This document shows, piece after piece, positions 23,160 through 35,323 of a DNA stretch of 64,000 nt. The position numbers were made by a program, and so were the translations under genes. Source of the stretch: Diphasiastrum complanatum (Eukaryota; Streptophyta; Lycopodiopsida; Lycopodiales; Lycopodiaceae). The stretch spans positions 7,853,099 through 7,917,098 of the forward strand of contig CM055111.1 in assembly GCA_029204225.1 (NCBI GenBank), written 5' to 3'. Position 1 is the stretch's first letter. Every line of letters starts with the position of its first letter. Under the pieces are notes generated by a model, which was not told where the DNA came from, did not search any database, and saw only the letters and a list, made by a program, of their open reading frames with translations.

Positions 23160-24111
23160 AGATGGTGCTTGCATCTGAATCAAATAGTACATTCACGTCT
23201 TTCCCTAAAATATTGCCTCTCACACGAAACAATTTATTAGTCTTGAAAGAGAGTGCACTAAAGTTACAAGTACAGTCACAATTATTCAATAAATTGACTT
23301 CCAATTTACCTGCCGATAAATCCACGGTCATGAAACTTGACGACTTTGCTTTCCATTCGGGGCACTATTTGGCACGTTTTCTGGGTTTATTGTAGAGGAA
23401 ACACAAATTTTGTTTAAGCATCGCCAACTGTGCTTTGTCTTTAACCACCAATTTTTTCTTATTCTTCTTCTACTTTGGGTGTTGGTACGCTTCTACCTCC
23501 AGCTCGTCAAAAAACTGCTTCTTACGCTAATAAGACTTTTCTTGTTTGGGTTTCGGGGCCGTTTGGCTGTGCACGCTTTTCCGTGATGCAACAACTGTAC
23601 TATCATAGGCTTTCGCCACACAGATAGCATCCTCTAATGAGTTAAGAATATTTCTTTTGCATTCATTTTGATAGTCAGCTGGCAGTTCGACAATAAATTG
23701 CCATTGTGCTAACTTAGGATCAAATAGCGGCACCTTGGCCAAAGAGTCCAAGAACTCTTGGACATAACCGTCCAGTCTTGGCTGCCCATAAACCGAATAT
23801 ACAACTCAGAATTGTCTATCGTGACAAAAGCTTTCCGGAATTCCGTCAGGAACCCAGCCCAAGTCACCGGTTTCGTGGAAAGTTCCCTCCACCAAGAAGA
23901 GACTTTGCCTTCGCATTTGTTTATCCCGTTGTTTATTGCTCTGATGAAGTTCTGAAACTGCCTTGTCTAAAGTTTGCAACAGTTTTTCTAAGTCTAGGGT
24001 GTCATCACTGCCGGGTGAAGCTGGCTGAATTTCCGTATTTCCTCCATCACTTCCTGGTGATGCCCGGTGAATCTCGATAGCACCCCCCTCCAAAATTTCA
24101 TCAGTATCCAT
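23160..24111 (-). pseudogene. Ty3/gypsy gag, zinc knuckle and protease relic
   Basis: Read right to left. An acidic gag N-terminus (MDTDEILEGGAIEIHRASPG, at 24,111) is followed by a Gln/Arg-rich helix. After frameshifts there is a gag core with LFDPKLAQWQFIVELPADY and EDAICVAKAYDS (23,751-23,527). A degenerate zinc knuckle follows (CFLYNKPRKRAK...CPEWKAK near 23,360-23,410; second Cys is Tyr and the His is lost). Last comes a protease start LFRVRGNILGKDVNVLFDSD near 23,180-23,230, where the catalytic DSG is DSD. The gag would package element RNA. Frameshifts and lost catalytic and zinc residues make it a pseudogene. It is truncated after the protease active site. Confidence 0.7.
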
Positions 24112-24192
24112 TTGCTTGCCAACTGAACATAAAAAAAATTCGTTTAGTTAACACATTCATTACAGGTATAATAGTTGCTAAATTAAGCAATG

Positions 24193-24418
24193 TCATCCAC
24201 TAAGTGACCATGCTTGTGCTAGGAAGAATCATGATGTTCGTTGCAGATGGGACATCACGATGGATAGTATAGCGCGGAGATTGAGAAATATCGGTAGAAG
24301 ACATGATGATCAGAAAGGAATTATAACTGCGTGAGAAAAACTTATAAGTGAATTTGGTGGGTCCATTACACTGAATAGTAGTTGGGCTAATCAGTTCTGG
24401 ACAAAAGTTTGCAGGCAT
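24193..24418 (-). pseudogene. N-terminal piece of the extra gypsy ORF (second copy)
   Basis: The minus-strand reading SQSPRYTIHRDVPSATNIMI and PSTSMVT closely matches the N-terminus of the large ORF that starts at 33,365. The DNA match extends rightward into the motif-rich spacer. Homology stops abruptly at about 24,193, where unrelated gag-flank sequence begins. This is a truncated copy created by a breakpoint. Confidence 0.7.
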
Positions 24419-24429
24419 GTACAGTACTG

Positions 24430-24905
24430 TAAAAATAGGCTATAAAAATCTCGGCGAAGGTTTCTAGGGATCTGAACCTATCAGGCGAACGTTTTCCAAG
24501 GCTGGCAAAGGATGAACCTTCGCCCAAGAGGGTCATTCGCCCATGTACTGTCATAAATGTTTTTTTCCACAATATGAACCTATGGACAACCTAATTTTGA
24601 CATTTTAAGATCATCTAGCAGGTCGACGAAGGTTCATAATGTTGTTATGATGCTCGGCGAAGGTTCCCAAAATGGCATATCACTGAACATTCGCCTGACT
24701 CAAAAATTGAATTTTCTCTTGTCAGAAATCTTTGCCCACCTCAATCTAGATAAATCAAGGGTGGATGTACGGTTTGAGAGCTCAGCGAAGGTTTTTGATA
24801 CTGTATTGGCCAAATCGGCCTAAAACAGTGGTTTTCTAAGTCATTTTCCATAAAAATACTGTATGCTGATGACTTCCTGACTTTTGCTCATCAGTCTTTT
24901 TTTTT
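24430..24905 (-). repeat. Gypsy spacer rich in GGCGAAGGTT motifs
   Basis: In under 400 bp there are about nine occurrences of GGCGAAGG-like words or their complement CCTTCGCC (near 24,455, 24,485, 24,509, 24,519, 24,536, 24,629, 24,656, 24,687 and 24,784). The stretch matches 33,590-34,080 base for base over long segments, including a T-rich end. Confidence 0.8.
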
Positions 24906-26225
24906 TTTTCAACTATTGCCATGGTTAAGTACTGCGAATACGTAGGTATTAGGACACATCCGTGTCATTCTCATCCTTATACCTGTTTTGCTTACACAAA
25001 AACTGGTTTTGTATCGTTATGTTTATTCCTGAGCAAGTCCATGTTGTCCAGAACGTTAGATTCAGCCCATGGCGTATAGGGCTCTTTTGTAAAAACTTTG
25101 TATCCATGTTGTCTAAGAACGTTATGTCGAAAACCCTACATTTGGATAAAGGTATGGACTACTTAAGAAGATTGGAAAAGAATTGTTAAACTGGTTTGTA
25201 ATTGATATGCAATCAAAATTAGAAAGTGTGGTGGTCAGGTTTAAACTTGAATGTCTTTATTTATGAAGAACAACATAGAAAGTTGAATATGTAGGTAGAA
25301 CGGAAGCATCATTTCCTAAATATATGTTGTTTAGCACATATAATAGAATTGTGTCCAAGATATATGTGGTTTATATACAACCTGAAATTCGTTAAGAGAA
25401 GTTATACCTGGATGATTGTAGACATGTCTTCTTGAGAGGATGCCATGCTATTCCCATGAGCAGCTTGTTTTCTTTCAAACACAACTATACATAGAGTCTT
25501 TATCACATAAAGTCTAATATTCTTTCTTAAGAATCAAATTTTGCATAGGTGTGTTCTTTTGCGACAAACGTATTCAAAGAGTATTGAAGACAAATCGTTA
25601 TAGCATGATTTTGCAGAAGACATACCTGTGTAGAGACTTATCGATGTATGGTTTGAATCCGAACCTAAACGAATGAAGTGGTAGGCCGTAGTAATAATCG
25701 ATGCTACATAATCACAAGATGTAAATGCTCATTTAATGTCCAAATGCTACTGAATCATAACTAGCACTGGACAACAACCAACAATCATTAGTTTCATCAC
25801 CATTGTTGTCTAGCATGCATACAAGTTACCAACAAATGATGATTATGTGGTTTGCATCACTTCCTTGTAGGCAAGAATTATATTTTTAGCAACAACAAAA
25901 GTGTATTGTAATTCATCACTGCCTACAAGGCAAGGAAGGTCATTTTCAGAAATAAAAAAGAAGAATAGTTGTCCTCCATTGATGGTCAATGAGCCACCAT
26001 AGAGAATTGTGTGTGTATTGTAGCCACCAGCAAGCCATAAGAAGAGTTGTCCATTGCTAGTCAGTGAGCCACATACATATATTTGCATATTATAAGATGC
26101 TATGAGCATACATAACATATGTAGTTGCAAAGAAGCATAACAACAACAAAAGAGATGATCACATTGCCAGAAATTGGATGAATCACTTACCATGAAATGG
26201 AATCCGAAGGATGAGAGCTTGGTAG
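24906..26225. other. No gene resolved
   Basis: AT-rich. A minus-strand open frame at 25,843-26,232 contains two similar halves (CGSLTSNGQLFLWLAGG and GGSLTINGGQLFFF), reflecting a local DNA duplication, but has no domain. It abuts a copia RT scrap on the same strand and may be LTR or intron-like retroelement sequence. Confidence 0.3.
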
Positions 26226-26335
26226 GGCACACTCTACCATCTTTGCAACTGGTGCAAAGGTGTCTTCATATCAAGACCTTTGATCTGTGAGTAGCCTTTG
26301 GCACAAAGTATTGCTTTATACTTATTGATTGGAGC
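26226..26335 (-). pseudogene. Ty1/copia RT scrap
   Basis: INKYKAILCAKGYSQIKGLD corresponds to the conserved copia RT start (K-A-R-L-V-A-K-G-Y-.-Q-.-.-G-.-D), followed by a frameshifted remnant of F-A-P-V. Only about 110 bp is recognisable. Confidence 0.6.
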
Positions 26336-29300
26336 CAAACCGCCCAACCAATCGTAGATCAAACTGGATCTAGCCCCCAAGCCATGCCATGTGAAAGCTA
26401 GAGAAGAAGAGAGCTCTTGGTGACCTGAACCCAATATGTTGACGAGAGAATCCCTACCTCATTATATAGAGAGTAGAGTCCTGTGCATGAAACCATGCAA
26501 CCCCCATGTAGGTCAACTATAAATAGATCACACCTCTTCATGCAATTCTCCTGCCTATATCTGTCACATGTACATGCAATACTCCATATGTCTCAATTAG
26601 AGTGTCTGGGTCCTCTCAAGGTAATCAGTCACAAACAGGCCTTGACATGGAATTAAATCATGGCATGACCAATAACCTCGAATACTGGAGGGTCGGTCTA
26701 CCATATTAGGACTATTCTACGTCCTTAACCAAATATGGCCATAACATTTTTCCCTCCTTAAACTGCTTCTATCCTTAGAAGCTCCTCAAACAGGAAAGAA
26801 TTACAAGAACAATTCTTTTAACTTTCAATATTATTCGAGAAAATCATTATCCTTAGTCTGACTTCCATGTCAAACAAGTACTCAGAGACAAACCTATTTC
26901 CAATCATTAATCTCTAATCTGGAGTACAAACTCTAGTTTGAAAAGTACTATAAGAGATATATTTTCTCAACAGGGTTACACTCAACACAAGTTAGTAAAA
27001 TCACCTTCATGTAGAACACTTAAATCTGAGTAAAATATTCCCTAACTTAGGAGATTTAAGTTAAAGAAAATAATAATAATTACAATTTGAAATCATCCAC
27101 AAACTCTGGCAGGTAGTTCATCAAAAACTTCCAAGTACAACTATCCTTAGAAGTGGTCAAAGGTTACTAATTTCATTTTTGAAATAGAAGTAAGTTTGAT
27201 CAGAATTTTTGAGAGTTCTGTATTGGATCAACCTAATCTTAGTTTCAGTACTAGGATCAGTGAGGAGATGACTGAGAGTGAAATTTATTCGTCTCAGAGA
27301 TTTTCTGGATATGTTATTTACTCATGAGAAATAGAAAATCTTTTGTAGCTGAGTTACAAGATCTCAGTGAGATATGTGGGTAACATATGTGGGTTCTGGA
27401 GAAATCTGCTACATAAAAATGTGTTTATGTACTGGGTCAATATAGTGAGATTATTCACATATGTGCACAATTAATCTTGTATGAATCTATTATGTATTCC
27501 TGGTTACTAGAGTTATTTGGTGCACTTAATCTAGTCGGTAAACATAGACATATGATCAAGTATTGTTTTGACAGATACTTGCAGAGATAACAAATCTTTG
27601 TATAGAAGATTTATGGATTAACTTATAAATGATTTGGATAGATCTAAATGTGGTGTCATACTAGTATACTTGAATTCTTCACCTAGACATTTGAGATTTC
27701 TGAATAATTGGCAATTAACTTGAGTAGTTGATTGCTCCAGGATGAAGTTAATTGGTAAAATGATCAGTGTGATGTGCATTCTCCAGAAACTGATGGTTTT
27801 GAATTATGTTGCTTGTAAGACGCATGATTAGTTAAAATTATGTGCATTGGATATACAATATTCTTGAATTAGAGTATTCATTAGTTAAGGAATAGACTCA
27901 GCTCATTAGTGATTGTATCCCATAGCACTCAATTGAATAACAAATCATAATGAATCCAAGAATAATAACTGAATTGATATTCAGCAGGACTTTGGATATC
28001 TAGATTTGATTCTAGATTGTAATCTAAAGTTTTTTGTAGTTGAAGATTATTGTCATTATCATTTTTGGGTATGCTTTCTGTCTTTAATTGCCAGTGGTTA
28101 TAAAACTTGAATATCTCGCACTTCAGTTAAAGAATCATGTTTGGAGAATATTCCTAAATCTAGTATTTTCTTAGTGGGGAGATTTTGGAATGATTCTTAC
28201 TTTTCTTGAGTTATGTTGGACATATACTCCAGTATCTTGTAAATGATTATGATTTTGGATTCCAAAAAATTATGATTGACGAATCATACCAATCTAAATA
28301 TTTATGGTTGATGGATCATAAATAGATACTTAATTATTGTCAAAGGATTGTACGGAATTGTGATGATTAATTTTTGATCTATTAATTGAGTAAGAATTCG
28401 AATCAGTGTTTTGAATCTCTCTACTCCAGCATTTTATTTGATAACCTATAGATCTCACAAACATTCTCACAAGATAAGTATTTTATTTGTGGAGAATTTA
28501 ATCATTTTAGTGGATGTTATTCTACTACAATTTATGATTTGCAGATGCTTGAGCATAGTTCTTCATTTGATTGGATCTCCAGTTATCATAGGAGACAAAC
28601 AAGTCTATTTAGATGAATGAATGCTATTTTCTTGTATTTAACTCAAAAGAATATTTGGGATACTCAGAGTTGAGTTTTAATTCTTAATGATTCTCCTAGA
28701 GATTCTAGTTGAATGAATTATCATATCTTAGTACTACTTATAGATAATGATTCAAATATCAAACCTGTTCCAGTTCCAGATTGTCCACACAATCCCTAGA
28801 GAATTCCTCTTATTCGAAAAGTTTCAATTAGATATCTTACTCTGAATCTATCTAAAATTCCTTTTAGATCAAATCTCATTTCTATACCCTAGTTGATTCT
28901 CTTCTGAAATCTATGCAACCCACAGATTCCCAAATAGAAGTTTATCCCATCACATCACCCCTCTTTTTAAAGAAATTATCAATTTCAATAAAAATTAACT
29001 GGAAAGATGCTATATGAAAATATCCAAATCCAAGAAAAGTCAGTAATAAGTGCATTCCAATGAAGGATTCACTCTATTACAAACAAGACTCTTCCTTCAA
29101 ATATTTTCAACCCGAGTGACAGAAACTACCATTCTATCGAAATCCATTTATGCAAAAAGAGATATTCTAGGTTTAAGAAATTGGAACACTTTAATCTTAG
29201 AATTTATTTAAATTCCAAGTCTATTCACACAAATAGTCACTTACATGACATAACAATCTTTCAAAAGAATAACTTCAGGCCGGAAAGAATCATATAAACT

Positions 29301-29930
29301 AGTCCGATGTCTATATTCGAGAAATTGCTAAGAATTAAAAGATTAATTAAGAAAGTGAAAAATAGATTTGAGGGCCTCTGATTTTGTAAATAATGAGATA
29401 CCCCATTGGGATCTAGATTAAACCTCAAAATTTTTCAAAATACCCCACATTTGATCAATGGTTTTTCTTTTTCCCATATCGCAATTAGGTACTAATATAC
29501 ACCCTTGATTATCAAATCTTTACAGTCCTAGAATTTCCTTTCCAAAATTACTGATGTCCCATACCATCAGCTTTTCCTTCCAGAAAACTCTTAACCGCCT
29601 TATCTGAAATTCTAGAGATCCACTGATCATCTAGCTGTCCTATAATCCATGTAGGAAAATTATCTCTTGTTCCCAAACCTGGAGAATCCCATTATAATTG
29701 GATGATTGGCATGCCTATCAGATGGATACCACGAATCCAATTCTGATCATGTGATCTAAACAGAAGAATTAACATGGTTCAATATGCTGGGCTGGGCTTA
29801 TACGTGCAGGATGCTAGTGCCCTCGCACTTATTACTCTATATGTACAAGTGTATTGTGGCAGGGCCCACTTGGTAAGCTAAGATGCAAACTGTAGTCAAT
29901 GGATATCCTGAAGTACCCCAATTTGAGTGA
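26336..29930. other. 3.6-kb AT-rich block without genes
   Basis: All frames are densely stopped. A TATAAATA box at 26,518-26,525 and preceding TGTTGA at about 26,438 could mark a plus-strand LTR promoter, but no matching LTR end or repeat copy was found. Near 28,960 a pyrimidine-rich CACCCCTCTTTTT could be a minus-strand polypurine tract. Nothing firmer. Confidence 0.3.
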
Positions 29931-30182
29931 GTACCCTTACCATATACAAAATGGAAAGAGATCTCCAATATTGAAGGGAGCCAAGACATATCATCAGATG
30001 AGACAGGAGATGAAGCCAGAGAAGTTTTAGGTTTGGAGTGGAATACCCCTGAGGATCAGCCACCCAAGGTGCATGATGCTGATATCTTCATTGTCGGAGG
30101 GTTTGTGGATATCGAGATGCTATTAGCAGTTAATAGAGGACCCTGGCCTCTGAATCCTATTGGTCCATTTCTGCCTCCCTAA
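29931..30182 (+). CDS. Unidentified 83-codon open frame without ATG start
   Basis: The peptide looks protein-like: it has SSDETGDEAREVLGLEW, then DIFIVGGFVDIEMLLAVNRG and ends PLNPIGPFLPP before TAA. The stop upstream is TGA at 29,928. No family is recognised. It lies just outside the minus-strand extra ORF and runs in the opposite direction. It could be a retroelement C-terminus or an exon. Confidence 0.25.
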   Translation, partial: VPLPYTKWKEISNIEGSQDISSDETGDEAREVLGLEWNTPEDQPPKVHDADIFIVGGFVDIEMLLAVNRGPWPLNPIGPFLPP

Positions 30183-30385
30183 TTATTCAAATTTAAAAAA
30201 GAGTGCGAACCATCCAAATTGGAGGAAAACCCAACTTTACTCACTAACTTGACATTTAGGTCCTACGACATTAAAAGTCCCACAAAAAGACCTAAATGTC
30301 CTTTTATTGACTTTCTAATCAATCAAATCTCTATGTGATCATCGGGTTGGACTTGCACACGCAGGGTACCAAATCCCTCTCACTT

Positions 30386-33365
30386 ATTAACTAGGGTTAG
30401 GGTTGCCTTGGGATTCGCAAACCCTTCAACAGTATCCCCAACCAAAACTGGTGGCGGTCCCACGACACCTGCGAGATGCGGTTATTGGGGACTTTGATTG
30501 GCTTCATGCCGAATCTTTATCAAATGGTATTGCACCTTCTCCATAAAATCGAGACGGGCAGTATTAAAATCCAAATTGTGGGGCAGAAAACAACGATGGG
30601 CTCCGGCAATCCACTTTGAGGTCATCCATGATGTGAAGCGTGATTCTCAGGAGCCTCCCATCATTGCTACACGAAAATATAAACAAGAAACCGGCAACTG
30701 ATCTTTGATATTCTCTGAGGCCATCGACTTATTTGGATCGAATGCCAGAGGAGGGAGGCAATCGTCCCATCTGATTGCCATTGATGCCAATAGAGTTAGA
30801 TCTTTTGCAAATAGTGCCGATTGTCGCACTGTCAGATCTACAGAGTGGACATACTCTCTCTGGTACGCTTGTAAAGCCCAGTGGAAGTCCACTGATATTG
30901 TCCAGCTGTAGGGCTGATGGATGATTGGCCAATTGTGCGTATGGATGGTGATTTTTTCCATAGTCAATCCCAAATCTTTCCATTTATTCTTTCTCGGCAT
31001 TGGTACATAATAAGGATCGACCCGCAATTGGCGAGAGCTGGCCACATAACTCTTGATTAATTCCGAAGTTTTCTCAAAAAAGATAATTCTCCATGTCGAC
31101 TGCTCTCCCAATGCAGGTATTTTGTCCAACTCTTTGTTGGCCTCTATCTCGGACTTGAACTTAAGGACCCATCCACCACGCGAGGACTCATGCAGATGTT
31201 GCGATAAGAAGCTCTAGATCTGGTCCTCAATGTTGATGGGCCTTTTGAATAGTGGTGCGGTCCTTGATGAGAATGGACCCGCTTGCACTGCCGGTTGTTC
31301 TGGTATGTCTGGAGCTCCTCTCTGGTCCATGCTTGAGTCCAGCTCTATATCCATTAATACATCTTCTTGGTGCGTAGGGAACAATTGCGGCACGACTGGT
31401 ACGGAGATTTGTGGTCCGGCTTCCAATACCTGAGCGACTGCCTTTTCATAGGCGTTGATAGTTTCTTTAGCCTTGGCCAACTCAGTTAAAGCTGCTCATT
31501 TGAATCTGTCAAAGCGGCCTTGGAATCCCTAAAGGCCCACTTTGTACGTTTCCACTTTCTTGAATAAATACGCAATTTTTGTCGGTATGATCGGATGATC
31601 TGGTATTTGCATTTGAAAATATGCATCACGCTCAAATGTGGTCGCATCCAATTCACCTTGAAGACGCGTGCGATCCTATTCCGCCATCTACAATTGACCC
31701 TTTAGCAGTTGCACCTGTTGTTTTGCATCCTACATGGCCTTATCCACTTGATGTTGTGCGGTTGTCAGGGCGTTTTGCAGGGAGCTAGCATATCCTTCCA
31801 GGCGATCAACCTGTTGCTGGGCCATCTTCTTTTCAGCTTCAGATTTGTCTTCGTGTTGCTTGGCAATCTTCAAGTCTCGATCCAACTGGAAAATCTTTTG
31901 GCTAATGAGCGTGTTTTCCGATCCCAAATCTGAAATTCTCTGCTCCATTTCTTTTTTCTTGTCAAGCATAGACTGGATCACTTGCGCAAGGCCTGAAACC
32001 AAACTGAGAGCATCACCAGAATCTATTGTCATGGAGGCGGCAACAGCAGGAGGACCTGATGGTACTGTCCTTGGTTGGCATGAAATAGATGTCGGTACGT
32101 CTTCTTCTTCAAAAATATCTTCGTCCTCAAAACCCTCAGGCACGGTGGCGTCGAACTGCTTCGGTGATTTCGCAGCCTGGTCAACCTGAAGTATGGCTGG
32201 GGCATCTTCAGCTTGAAATTGCTGGCTTGAGTCCTCAACACCAACAGTAGTGTCATGGATTTGTTCGAATCCTCTTCTAGGGGATTGGAGTTCAAAGGGC
32301 GCAGGGCTCTGGGGCATTTCAAAAATTTTGGCGGCCCCAAGGGGGTCGGAATCATCGAATATATCCATAAAATATTGCGTGTTTGGAGAAGTAGCTTCGG
32401 TGTGCGAGGGTGAAGCGGCCTGGGCAGTTGTGATGGGAATGGTAGCCCCAATGGTCATAGATTGTCTTTGTGTGGAAGCAGAGGCGAGGGGAATAGGAAG
32501 TTCAGTGCGAACAGCAGCAGGGGGCGGAAGTGCAGCTGACGATGTATGTCTAGTGCAACGTCTTGACGTGAAAGGCGAGTCAGGAATAACGATCTCGTTG
32601 CGTGGACGACGTCGACTATGTGAACTCAAGGTCTGGTGAGACGACTTGGCTGGTGTTTTTTCATAGACCGAAAGCACAGAATCTAGGTGGAAGCCATGGA
32701 TTTTGTTTTCTAGGTGAGAGGCAGCTAGAAGAGACAACAAAGAGCCAACAACGAACTGTTGCTTAGTATTGCTCTTAATAGCTCGTTTGAGCTCACCAGA
32801 AACAATATTGAACCAATTACATGGTTCAAGGGGCTTTGGCCAACTTGGTATAGGACTCAACTATCCTATGGAGGATTTGTGAAGTGATGCAATCTTTCTT
32901 GAGGTTGCCAACCATCAGGAAGTTGTTCAATAACTAGGCAGCAGCATGTATGGAAGGCTCAATGATGGCATCAAGGAGGTATCCGTCGTTAGCCCAGTGC
33001 AAATCATTGGTAAGGTTGATGTATGGTCTGCTTATGGTTGGGTGAGGCTTGTGTATCTGACGCTATACCTATGCCACTGCAAAGGCAGCTTCAGTGATGT
33101 GCACCTTCTGTGTTACTCCCTGAAAGGTGATATAAAATTTGGATTTCTCTTCCTTCCATGTACTGAAGGCAAGAGTGATGAAATCCATGTTGATTTTGCC
33201 AGAAAAGACTCTCTCATGAATACCCATTGCAGTGAGCAGAGGCTCCGCAAGGGTCATCCACTGAGTGACCATGCTTGTGCTAGGAAGGATCATGATGTCC
33301 ATTGCAGATGGAACATCACGATGGATAGTATACCGTGGAGACTGGGAAGTACCTATAGAAGACAT
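30386..33365 (-). pseudogene. Large extra ORF of a gypsy element (about 990 codons), function unknown
   Basis: From ATG at 33,365 an N-terminal part (SQSPRYTIHRDVPSAMDIMI, then MDFITLAFSTWKEEKSKFY) runs to 33,069. After a frameshift and a few stops the frame starting near 32,860 stays open for 376 residues and, with scattered TAG/TGA stops, continues in the same frame to about 30,386. Visible order: folded N-terminal region (CNWFNIVSGELKRAIKSNTK, LLSLLAASHLE), a long Ser/Pro/Ala-rich disordered middle with acidic EGFEDEDIFEEEDVPTS, a coiled coil (DKKKEMEQRISDLGSENTLI, AEKKMAQQQVDRLE), and a C-terminal region with SWTISVDFHWALQAY. It lies downstream of integrase in the same direction, the position of extra or env-like ORFs in Tat/Athila-lineage plant gypsy elements. 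No transmembrane segment is evident, so an envelope role is not supported. Confidence 0.6.
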
Positions 33366-34120
33366 GATGAGCAGAATGGAAATCTAAGATGCATGAAAGT
33401 ATATCAGAAAGCAGTTCAGAAAGTTTGGAAGGCTTTGGTTGAGGAAAAAATTTGCAAGAGCTTCGCTAGCATGAGGAGTGAATCAAATTCAGCCAACTTA
33501 TAGGTGAATCTGGTGGGTCCATTACACTAAATACTAGTTTGGTTATCAGTTCAGAACCAAAATTTGAAGGCATATACAGTATTGTGAAAAAAAGCTATAA
33601 AAATCTCGGCGAAGGTTTATGGGGATCTGAACCTATCAGGCGAACGTTTTTAAGGACTGGCGAAGGATTAACCTTCGCCCAAGAGGGTCCTTTGCCCAGG
33701 TACTGTCATAAATGTATTTTTTCAAGATTTGAGGCTATGGTCACCCTAATTTTGACATTTTAAGATCATCTATCAGGTCGACGAAGGTTCATAATGAGAG
33801 TAAGGTGCTCGGCGAAGGTTCTCAAAATGGCATATTACTGATCCTTCGCCTAACTTAAAATTGGATTTTTCTTGGACAGGAACCTTCGCCCAACTCAAAT
33901 TAGATAAATCTGGATGTACAGTTTGGAGGCTCAACAAAGGTTTCTGATACTGTATAGGCCAAATCTGACCAAAACAGTGATTTTCTAAGTCATTTTTCAT
34001 CAAAAATATTGTTCTTTCTTTTTCCCATGCTGATGACTTTTCTGACTTTTGCTTATCGATCTTTTTTCAATTTTTCTTTTCTTTTCTTTCTTTTTCTTCT
34101 TTTTTTTTTTACTGTCTTTT
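33366..34120 (-). repeat. Spacer between gypsy pol and extra ORF, GGCGAAGGTT-rich
   Basis: About nine GGCGAAGG/CCTTCGCC words cluster at 33,606-33,890 in both orientations. The right end is a T-rich run (34,060-34,110) that is polypurine on the element strand. Homologous to 24,430-24,905. Confidence 0.8.
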
Positions 34121-34199
34121 TCACACAAAAACTGAACAAATGAAATATTGAAAACAACAAATTGAAAAACAAATAAAATTAAAAAAATCCTTGAGTTCA

Positions 34200-35323
34200 G
34201 GCTTGTTGATCTGGTGGAGCCGGTTGCCAAAACGTGCGTAATCGGATGCCATTCACCAGAGTATCAAATCTTTTTCCATCCAAGTGCTCAAGAATTACTG
34301 TGCCATAGTTCAGGATTTCCTTCACTTTATACGGGCCTTCAACGGTAAACTTCAATTTTCATTTGATCAGCTTGGTTTTGTACATCAATGCAAGATCTCC
34401 TGCTTTCAGATCCTTTTTGTGCAATCGATGATCGTGCCATGCCTTTCGGTGGGCTTTCTCTGCTGCTAAGGCATGATCTGTCATCAATCGGGTTTCACAT
34501 AATTTGTGCAACGCTTCATGACGTAGTTGTAAAAACTTATCATCATTTAGCCGTTCAATTGTCGCTATGCGTAAAGATGAGATTAAAAATTCAATCGGCA
34601 TGACAACATCTTGACCATAGACCAGTTGAAAGGGTGTTTGATTTGTACTATTTTTGTAAGCGATTCTGAATGCCCATAATGCTGCATACAGTTTATGTTC
34701 CCAATCAGACCGACTCGCTTCAACTGTCTTTGTCATAATGGTGCAGAGAATCTTATTGGAAGATTCAGCTTGGCCATTCCCTCTGGGATAGTAGGGAGTG
34801 CTAAATCTGTGTATCACAAAAAAAATTTCCGGTAAACAGTTTATTGTTTGATTAACAAAGTGTGTACCCGGTCACTGACAATCTCAATCGGACATCCAAA
34901 TCTGATTATAATATTTTCATACAGAAACTTGGTCGTAGATTTCGCATCAGCAACTTTGACAGCTTTTGCTTCAACCCACTTGGTCATATAATCAGCTGCT
35001 ACGATAATGTATTGGGCTTGAGATCCTTGCGCGGCAGGATGAATAGGACCAACATAATCTAGTCCCCATTTTTCAAACGGTGCTTGCAATAAAACCGGAT
35101 GCAAGGGTTCATAGTTTTGTCGAATAGGTCGTCGTGCTCGCTGGCAAACATCACATGTCTGAATAAAATTTTCTATGTCCTTATGAAGCATAGGCCACCA
35201 ACAACCTGATTTCAAAAGTTTGCAAACAGTGATATCTGTAGAGAGATGTCCTCCGCCCGTGCCATCATGTGAAAACATGAATAAATCTGGGACTTCATGC
35301 GGTAAAACAAAGTAGTCTACCAT
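34200..35323 (-). pseudogene. Ty3/gypsy integrase (minus-strand element)
   Basis: The zinc-binding domain appears as HDGTGGGHLSTDITVCKLL and CDVCQRARRP (HHCC type). The core follows with KWGLDYVGPI, YIIVAADYMTKWVEAK (first Asp), and GCPIEIVSDRV (second Asp), then a break near 34,840. It resumes with STPYYPRGNGQAESSNKIL (the Glu-containing motif) and the C-terminal AFRIAYKNSTNQTPFQLVYG, ending KAGDLALMYKTKLIK. The strong A-E-S-.-N-K motif places it firmly in Ty3/gypsy. One short break plus stops at the 3' end make it inactive. It follows gag directly (see next entry), with PR, RT and RNase H missing. Confidence 0.85.

Noticed and set aside
32250-32639. Plus-strand ORF opposite the extra ORF
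   Set aside because: Antisense shadow of the minus-strand frame, which has the better protein features and family support.
30386-33365. Envelope gene (plant retrovirus-like)
   Set aside because: Position fits, but no signal peptide, transmembrane segment or furin-like site was visible. Kept as an unknown extra ORF.
34000-34230. Lys-rich minus-strand ORF
   Set aside because: Produced by the T-rich run of the gypsy spacer; no protein feature beyond poly-Lys.
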